A stretch of 11,904 bases of DNA, taken from positions 1 through 11,904 of the forward strand of contig DAOVJF010000031.1 in NCBI GenBank assembly GCA_030673355.1, read 5' to 3'. The notes under the pieces are model-generated. The model did no database searches. It saw nothing but the letters and a program-made list of their open reading frames with translations, and was not told where the DNA came from. The DNA comes from Planctomycetota bacterium (GTDB taxonomy: Bacteria; JAJVIF01; JAPKYR01). The position numbers were made by a program, and so were the translations under genes. Below, one piece after another: positions 6,418-11,904 of this stretch; the first letter of the stretch is position 1, and each line of letters opens with the position of its first letter.

Positions 6418-8514
6418 ATGTCTAGATTCAGTCTTGCTTTATTTACCATAATATTAATTTCGATCCTGATCGGGTGCTCGGGAAGCAATTCCCCCACTGC
6501 ACCGGATTATCCCGATTCGGATTTATCCCGAAACAGTAACGGCCTGGTAACCGGTTCAGCCACGTTAACTTATGCTGCCGGGGTATCCGAAGGCACGCCG
6601 CTGTCGTCAGGTTACGGCCGGGACAATATTAATAATCACAATGTGCTCGGAGTTCAGAGAGTACGGGTATACGAGGGCGGTTATGTTGAGTTCCTCCCGT
6701 TACGGAGCGAGCAGGTGCATATTGATATTACCCTGTTCATGCTGACCACTCCCGGGGCTTTTTCAATTACACTCGATCCACCACCATCGGGAAATACATT
6801 CCATTTCAAAATCACTTTCACTAACCCGGTAGGAATCAGTGTCTGGGATCTGACCACGATCGTCCGGTTTTCCGGTGACATTAAATTCCTGAATCCCGAC
6901 AGTTACACGTTTATTCTCAGCGAACCCGGCGACCTCACGCCGAATCCCTTCAAGGCATGGGCCACCGATGTGGGGAACCATGAGTTCGCGGGTTTATCGG
7001 CGCATTCCGAGACAATCAGTTTCGAGCTTGGAAGTATGACAAAGTTCGGTGAGATGGATTTCCTGTTCCAGTGTTCATGGCCTGAAAACCAGGAGGAGCC
7101 TTACGAAATATGGGACTTAAATGCAAGCGATGTCTTCCAGAACAATGGACTGAATACGGTCGATCTTTCGTGCAATGTCGGGGACTGGCAGGATAATATC
7201 GACAGCGTGTTGATCGACCTTTCACCCATCGGAGGATCTGCCGATTCCCCGATGTCGCCATTGGGAGACGACCTTTACGGGTACTACGGTGTGAGCTACG
7301 GGCAGTCCGGACAGGGTGTCGGCAACCATAAACTGAAAATCACGGCAACATCAAACGGTGTCTCTACGTTCAACTATCTTCCCATCACCGTAGTGGAAGC
7401 TGTTCCGGTTAAACAGGGATCGTTTGAAATCCAGTACCAGAACCTTCCTCTGGAGCCGCCGAACGGTCCTGCCGACGGTATGGATATCGCGGTCATGGGC
7501 GCCGGGGACGGGACCTTTATCTCCATGGTTTTCGGTGGGGATGACACGTACCATTTCTGGCGAAACGGGTACCAGGAGGGTACTGTCGGGTTGTATAATG
7601 ATGCGGACGGGTCTCCGATAACGCCATTCAGCATGCCGAATTTCCGTTTTGATTTCGGGGATACAAGCATTCCGGATTCAAGCGGAAGCTCGATTCACTC
7701 CCTGAGCTGGGGAGAATCGAACACATCCGAAGAGATAATCGATCCTGCCACGACACCGAATGTGATCGCACGCCAGAGGATCACACTTTGGCTGCTCAGT
7801 GATTTAGGCGTAAAACTTACCGCCAATGTCCTTGTAAATATTCAATCTGAAGGCCCTCCCAAGATTTTTAATTTCATCGTTCGTCCACTCGATTTCGCGT
7901 CAGGATTCAACAAGGACGGATTGATGTACACTACCATGGTGTTCGATTCCGGCGATGATTCCATGTTCCCGGTCGTTGATATTATAGGGTTGAAACCTCC
8001 ACTCGATTTCCAGGGTAATCCTGGCATGATCGTTGACGGATACGAAGTTGTCATCGGGGAAGGCAGCGGTCCGGGTGTTGTCAACCGTGACGCGCTGGTC
8101 GGAATCGATATCGACGACATGGGGGTTATGCCGATATCCGGCGGTTATGCCGGTCATGCATGGGCGGCGGTGGTGGAAGGCGGCGCTGAAAATGTGCTGG
8201 AAATTATCGATGCCGATATCGACCTCTATACTAATGTCATCATAACAGTACCCCTGCCGTCGGCACCGCTGGATGTGGAAATTCTCCCTTTAAAAAATGC
8301 AGGGGAATCGTTCAATATTATCTCAGTTTTGTGTGAGGACAATTTTATCAGGCTTTACGGCTATGACGGTGTGCTCCTCGACACTATCGGCGGTCCGCCA
8401 TACATGACTGGTAACGCGTTGCGCCTGGATATCGACGACACGAATTTCGCTATCCATGCCCTTCACCAGGGAGCCGCATCCCCCTTAGTGACGGTTTACA
8501 GGTGGGACCCATAA
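6418..8514 (+). CDS. Large secreted lipoprotein with an Ig-like and a probable beta-propeller-like region
   Basis: 698 residues, family not recognised. A signal peptide with hydrophobic core 6-19 ends in lipobox LIGC with Cys20 as the lipidation site; Ser at +2 suggests the outer membrane in a diderm host. A low-complexity linker follows (21-42). Residues 45-235 look all-beta. Residues 245-327 resemble an Ig-like fold: alternating strands with VDLSCNVGDWQDN (248-260), a GNHKLKITATSNG tail (302-314) and final PITVVE. From 330 to the end, repeated Asp-rich motifs occur, such as GIDIDDMGV (562-570) and RLDIDDTNF (669-677), followed by small-residue strands, which hints at propeller-type repeats. 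No catalytic motif is seen. It starts at ATG 6418 behind its own promoter and ends 62 nt before the first SGNH-like gene. A role in surface display or binding is inferred from architecture only. Confidence 0.85.
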   Translation: MSRFSLALFTIILISILIGCSGSNSPTAPDYPDSDLSRNSNGLVTGSATLTYAAGVSEGTPLSSGYGRDNINNHNVLGVQRVRVYEGGYVEFLPLRSEQVHIDITLFMLTTPGAFSITLDPPPSGNTFHFKITFTNPVGISVWDLTTIVRFSGDIKFLNPDSYTFILSEPGDLTPNPFKAWATDVGNHEFAGLSAHSETISFELGSMTKFGEMDFLFQCSWPENQEEPYEIWDLNASDVFQNNGLNTVDLSCNVGDWQDNIDSVLIDLSPIGGSADSPMSPLGDDLYGYYGVSYGQSGQGVGNHKLKITATSNGVSTFNYLPITVVEAVPVKQGSFEIQYQNLPLEPPNGPADGMDIAVMGAGDGTFISMVFGGDDTYHFWRNGYQEGTVGLYNDADGSPITPFSMPNFRFDFGDTSIPDSSGSSIHSLSWGESNTSEEIIDPATTPNVIARQRITLWLLSDLGVKLTANVLVNIQSEGPPKIFNFIVRPLDFASGFNKDGLMYTTMVFDSGDDSMFPVVDIIGLKPPLDFQGNPGMIVDGYEVVIGEGSGPGVVNRDALVGIDIDDMGVMPISGGYAGHAWAAVVEGGAENVLEIIDADIDLYTNVIITVPLPSAPLDVEILPLKNAGESFNIISVLCEDNFIRLYGYDGVLLDTIGGPPYMTGNALRLDIDDTNFAIHALHQGAASPLVTVYRWDP

Positions 8515-8521
8515 AAAAATG

Positions 8522-8560
8522 ACGTAATATATATGTGCTGTACAGACTTGTACACTACGT
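8522..8560. other. Nested inverted repeats before the SGNH-like genes
   Basis: Two copies of the palindrome TGTACA (8539-8544 and 8549-8554) flank GACT and can form a 6-bp stem with a 4-nt loop. They are enclosed by ACGTA (8522-8526) and TACGT (8556-8560). There is no T-run, so it is not an intrinsic terminator. It could be a regulator site or an RNA hairpin. TTGTAC (8548-8553), 17 nt, TAAACT (8571-8576) is a weak promoter candidate overlapping it. Confidence 0.35.
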
Positions 8561-8576
8561 ATCAAAATATTAAACT

Positions 8577-9644
8577 TTGAAGATGATTTCCGAAGGCTGG
8601 AAGAAAATAACATTCCTCTATATTCTTCTCGGGGTAACGTTCGGTGCTGTCCTGTGTGCCGGCTTAATAAACTTCATCGTCGATCCATACGATCTGTACG
8701 GTAATGACGGCTTCATGCCCATCGAAACCAACCAGTACGACGCGAAGCTCGACCTTTTCAGTGAATTCTTTCCAGCGCCATCATCTCTTATACTTGGGAA
8801 CTCGAGGGTGAAATCATTCGATCCGATGGTTGTCGGTTCGTTTACCGGCACGCGCTGTTATAACTGGGGGCTGGGATTCGCAAGCACTGAAATTATTCTC
8901 GCCGAATTGAAAATCGCGCTCGAGGAAAGAAACGCTCCGATCGAGCTGGTGCTGATCGGCATCGATCCGATCATGTTTAATTCCAGCGTCGCGATTCCCA
9001 AGCAGGCGCGGGTGGCATACAGGTACACCCGCTATTTTGCTCCAAAGCCGGTATACACCGCGACTCGTGAGAGGCTGTCGACCCTGTTCTCGCTGGATCA
9101 GTTCACGATGTCGCTGGCGGCGGTAATGAGAAAATGGTCTGGACGCGAAGGCCTGGTACCCGCGGAATACCGTGCCGACGGCCTGACAAATTTCGCTATC
9201 CGTCATATGAACGATATCAGCGGGCCGGATGACCTTGAAGAAATCCTGGTAACCGGCGCGCCAAAGTATTTCAACCACGTGCTTGCCGGTTGGGAGTTTA
9301 TCGGAGTGGAACGCATGGAAGCATGGGAAGAATTGCTCGACCTGTGTAATGAACACGAAGTTGACATTTACACTTTCGTGGCGCCGATGCATCCATTGTT
9401 GTGGGAATTGCTCGGAGAATACGGTTCACAGGCTATTATTGAAGAAACAATTGATTATGTCGAAGGGACTGTCGCGGAAGCCGGCGGGGTTTTCAGGGAT
9501 TACACTCATCTAGATTCCTGGGGTGGGAATCCCGACATGTTTAACGACGAAGTCCATATGCTTCCAGCTAATTCAGCGGATTTGATGCATGAACTGTTCA
9601 CCAGTGCCGGACTGGAACCGTCGGACAGTGGGAATGAAATTTGA
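8577..9644 (+). CDS. Membrane-anchored SGNH-hydrolase-like protein, tandem copy 1
   Basis: 355 residues from TTG 8577; ATG 8583 is an equally good start and no Shine-Dalgarno is visible for either. One N-terminal transmembrane helix (about 11-34) is followed by NFIVDPYDLYG (32-42), so the rest should be periplasmic. Motifs consistent with the SGNH fold: block I ILGNSR (72-77) with candidate nucleophile Ser76; CYNWGLG (94-100) where block II/III residues would fall; VLIGIDPIMFN (125-135); and a C-terminal D-x-x-H (Asp324, His327). APMHPLL and GGVFRDYTHLDSWGGNPD precede the last block. Anchored proteins with a VDPYG segment and a GSSR block are, as I recall, widespread and mostly uncharacterised, often near surface-polysaccharide genes; I could not check this. 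Esterase or O-acyltransferase activity on an envelope glycan is inference. It is the first of three tandem paralogues. Confidence 0.75.
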   Translation: MKMISEGWKKITFLYILLGVTFGAVLCAGLINFIVDPYDLYGNDGFMPIETNQYDAKLDLFSEFFPAPSSLILGNSRVKSFDPMVVGSFTGTRCYNWGLGFASTEIILAELKIALEERNAPIELVLIGIDPIMFNSSVAIPKQARVAYRYTRYFAPKPVYTATRERLSTLFSLDQFTMSLAAVMRKWSGREGLVPAEYRADGLTNFAIRHMNDISGPDDLEEILVTGAPKYFNHVLAGWEFIGVERMEAWEELLDLCNEHEVDIYTFVAPMHPLLWELLGEYGSQAIIEETIDYVEGTVAEAGGVFRDYTHLDSWGGNPDMFNDEVHMLPANSADLMHELFTSAGLEPSDSGNEI

Positions 9645-9681
9645 AATCAGGGACAAAGAAGTTTGATTTATAAAATTAAAT

Positions 9682-10773
9682 TTGCAAGTAATGAATATGA
9701 CAGTACTGCAATCTGAAAGCCCCGGTAAAGTTACCTGGAACCATAAAATTATCTGGATATCATTTGTCGTGCCTTTATTTATCACGCTGGCGTTAGTCGG
9801 GTTTCTGAATTTCATGGTCGACCCGTTTGGTATATACGGGACCGGCTTGTTCCCACCGGTTACGTTCAGCAAGTACGAACATAAGCTAAGGCTGCTGCGA
9901 GAATTCCAGCCTAAGCCCCAGGCTCTGATAATCGGAAGTTCGAGGGTAGAAAGTATCGATCCGGAGCTTGTCGAAGAGCTTACGGGCAAAAGATGCTTCA
10001 ACTGGGCGAATCCCCTTGCCAAAACCGAATTGTTTTATGCCGAACTTCGGATCGCGCTCGATGAAATTAACGCTCCGCTCGACATGGTAATTGTCGGCGT
10101 CGAGCCAACGGTTTTCCATCCGACTGCCGGTACGCCCCCCCAGGCCCTCAGCCTGGTTTCCTATATGCGATATGTTACCGACAAGGCTGCCGTGGCGGTT
10201 TTCATGGAAAAATCTTCAAGGCTTTTCTCGTTTGAACAGACGGATTCCACGTTCAAGGTTTTACTGGGAACATCAGGCTATGATCCGAACGAGGAAAATA
10301 GATGGGGGCCGAATGGATTCCTCCGCATTAATGATTACGGAATCCTTACGAAAGATATAATAATCGAGGGAATTGAAAACGAAATGCGGAGATTCCCGAA
10401 GGCCGACCTGGGTGACGACGACTACTCAAACCTGAATCCCATCCGGATGATGTACTGGGAGGAATTCCTTAAGATTTGCGACCAACGTGATATCAGGGTG
10501 TATGCCTATATGACGCCCCTGCATCATGATCTCCTTGAAAGTGTTTACCAGTTGGAGGAATTCAACGCCGATGCCCTTTATTCCGAAACCACTGAATACC
10601 TGTCGCGAACGATCGGTGAAATCGGAGGGGTGTTCCGGAACTACACGGATGTAAACTCGTTCAACGGTGATCCGGAAGGTTTCATGGATGTAATCCACCT
10701 CAGCCCGTCAAACGGGGATATCCTTATCAGGCACCTCCTGGCCGATGATTACCCGACCGAAATACAGGAGTGA
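9682..10773 (+). CDS. Membrane-anchored SGNH-hydrolase-like protein, tandem copy 2
   Basis: 363 residues from TTG 9682; ATG 9691 or 9697 may be the true start, and no Shine-Dalgarno is visible. A transmembrane helix (about 23-45) leads into NFMVDPFGIYG (43-53). Block I is IIGSSR (83-88) with candidate nucleophile Ser87, followed by ELTGKRCFNW (99-108) and VIVGVEPTVF (136-145). The C-terminal D-x-x-H is Asp336 and His339, with GGVFRNYTDVNSFNGDPEGF just before. The mid-protein HPLL motif of copies 1 and 3 is altered here to HHDLL. It starts 37 nt after copy 1 and is followed 45 nt later by copy 3, so the three may be one operon. Likely role as for copy 1: a periplasmic hydrolase or acyltransferase of unknown substrate. 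Confidence 0.75.
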   Translation: MQVMNMTVLQSESPGKVTWNHKIIWISFVVPLFITLALVGFLNFMVDPFGIYGTGLFPPVTFSKYEHKLRLLREFQPKPQALIIGSSRVESIDPELVEELTGKRCFNWANPLAKTELFYAELRIALDEINAPLDMVIVGVEPTVFHPTAGTPPQALSLVSYMRYVTDKAAVAVFMEKSSRLFSFEQTDSTFKVLLGTSGYDPNEENRWGPNGFLRINDYGILTKDIIIEGIENEMRRFPKADLGDDDYSNLNPIRMMYWEEFLKICDQRDIRVYAYMTPLHHDLLESVYQLEEFNADALYSETTEYLSRTIGEIGGVFRNYTDVNSFNGDPEGFMDVIHLSPSNGDILIRHLLADDYPTEIQE

Positions 10774-10818
10774 CAGGCTTTCTTGACCATTGAATAACCA
10801 GCCAATATAATCCTGACC

Positions 10819-11904
10819 ATGCTCACACCCCCTGGAACAAAACATCATGACGAAGACTGGGCCAACCTTGTTCACATTAAGGTTACTGTGGGTGCGATCG
10901 TGGTTGTTCTTCTTCTTGCCGCCGCGGTGAATGTGCTCGCGAACCCATTTTCCCTGTACGGTACGAACATTATTCCACGGCCGCCGGGGATGTATGAGAA
11001 AAAATTTATCCTCTATGAAAACTTCCAGCCTCCCGCTAACGCTTTGATTTTCAGCAATTCGCATATTATGACTTTCAATCCCGACCTCGTCGAGGAGCTT
11101 ACCGGCAAGCGGTGTTTTAACTTCTGGCTCCCCGGGGCCTGTACTGAAACGTTTTATGGCTTAATAAGGCTGGTTCAGGATAAGTACCACAATGACCTGG
11201 ACATGATAATTGTAGCCCTGGGCATTGAAATTATTCATCCTTCATTACCGATCCAGCCCGAAGCAAGGTTCATTCCGGAATTAAATCAGTATTTTTCTCA
11301 CGATCTAAGCGACAGGGGGACGATCCTCGATAAAATCGGCCTGATGTTTACCATGGGCCAGACGAGGCAGGCAGCGGCACTGATTGTAGTAAATCTCCGC
11401 CACACGCTTGAAACGGAATATCATCCCGGGCAGGCAAGGCTGGAATACCGCGACAACGGCATGACGATACACGCAACCGCCGAAGAGCTGATCGCCGCGG
11501 GGACTTATAACCTGGAAGAGAAGATAACCAGGCGTTTGAGGAGCAAGCGGTACTCCGAAGAAGGTCCCGTAATCAGGGGCTGGACGGGGTTGTCAGATAA
11601 CCGTATGGCATACTGGCTTGAACTGCTTGAGGTTTGCAGGGAGAACGACATCGAGGCTTATGCTTTCATGGCGCCCGTCCATCCGCTGCTTACCGAACTT
11701 GCCAGTGAATGCGGGACCGGGCACATGTATGCAGAAGCCCAGGAATTTTTCTCGACTACAGTAGAGGAATTCGGTGGCGTTTACCGGGATTACCTTCACC
11801 TTGACAGTTTCGGCGGCGATCCCGATTTATTCTATGATGAACTTCATATGAGGCCGGAAAATTCGGAACGACTTCTCCTGGACCTTTTCAAGGATTATGA
11901 ACCC
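10819..11904 (+). CDS. Membrane-anchored SGNH-hydrolase-like protein, tandem copy 3 (partial at right edge)
   Basis: Open from ATG 10819 to the window end (362 codons); an in-frame TAA at 10795-10797 limits upstream extension, and no Shine-Dalgarno is seen. It has an N-terminal transmembrane helix (about 18-41), then NPFSLYG (42-48). It aligns with copies 1 and 2 over its whole length: ELTGKRCFNF (93-102), MIIVALGIEIIHP, APVHPLL, GGVYRDYLHLDSFGGDPD, and C-terminal D-x-x-H (Asp340, His343). Block I differs: IFSNSH (77-82) replaces I-x-G-[NS]-S-R, so the serine (Ser81) remains while the preceding Gly is Ser and the following Arg is His. Its activity may therefore be changed or lost. Since copies 1 and 2 end 24-28 residues after the His, and this one already has 19, only a few residues are probably missing. 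Confidence 0.78.
   Translation, partial: MLTPPGTKHHDEDWANLVHIKVTVGAIVVVLLLAAAVNVLANPFSLYGTNIIPRPPGMYEKKFILYENFQPPANALIFSNSHIMTFNPDLVEELTGKRCFNFWLPGACTETFYGLIRLVQDKYHNDLDMIIVALGIEIIHPSLPIQPEARFIPELNQYFSHDLSDRGTILDKIGLMFTMGQTRQAAALIVVNLRHTLETEYHPGQARLEYRDNGMTIHATAEELIAAGTYNLEEKITRRLRSKRYSEEGPVIRGWTGLSDNRMAYWLELLEVCRENDIEAYAFMAPVHPLLTELASECGTGHMYAEAQEFFSTTVEEFGGVYRDYLHLDSFGGDPDLFYDELHMRPENSERLLLDLFKDYEP

Noticed and set aside
8814..9392. Minus-strand 192-codon ORF
   Set aside because: It lies wholly inside SGNH-like copy 1, whose motifs are clear, so it is an antisense shadow.
8577..11904. Naming the tandem genes algJ, algX or dltD
   Set aside because: The D-x-x-H lies near the C-terminus and no family-specific motif of those proteins is recognised; only the broad SGNH-like pattern is supported.
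1..11904. CRISPR arrays, tRNA or rRNA genes, insertion sequences
   Set aside because: No regularly spaced repeats, tRNA-like cloverleaf, rRNA segment, transposase or terminal inverted repeats were seen.

Overview
The window looks like a chromosomal segment from an uncultured, diderm, probably anaerobic bacterium. It carries two full-size HdrA-type flavo-iron-sulfur proteins, a minimal TatA/TatC export pair, a lipoprotein with a clear lipobox, and membrane-anchored periplasmic proteins. Base composition is moderate and even, and no transposon, phage, tRNA, rRNA or CRISPR was seen. TTG starts are frequent: both hdrA genes and tatC clearly use TTG. I cannot name a phylum safely from sequence alone.

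Minus-strand half (about 1-6112), read right to left: a proline-rich membrane-anchored protein (6112-5027), tatA (4816-4565), tatC (4520-3777), hdrA copy A (3509-1524), and hdrA copy B (from 1430, running off the left edge). tatA and tatC form an operon behind a good sigma70-type promoter. The gap between tatC and hdrA copy A holds a near-consensus promoter followed by an intrinsic-terminator-like hairpin, so expression of the hdrA pair could be attenuated. The two hdrA copies are collinear paralogues whose start regions have the same layout. No HdrB, HdrC or hydrogenase partner is visible in the window.

Plus-strand half (6418-11904): a 698-residue lipoprotein behind its own promoter, then three tandem paralogues of a type II membrane-anchored protein with SGNH-hydrolase-like motifs (block I Ser; Asp-x-x-His near the C-terminus). 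The third is cut by the right edge. All three lack a convincing Shine-Dalgarno sequence, unlike tatA and the hdrA genes. The third copy has an altered block I. A role in acyl or acetyl modification of an envelope polysaccharide is plausible for this cluster, but that is inference.

The most interesting items are the tandem SGNH-like family with its divergent third member, the promoter-terminator leader before the hdrA pair, and the adjacent hdrA paralogues. An in-frame 56-codon open stretch directly after the stop of the proline-rich gene is also worth a look.
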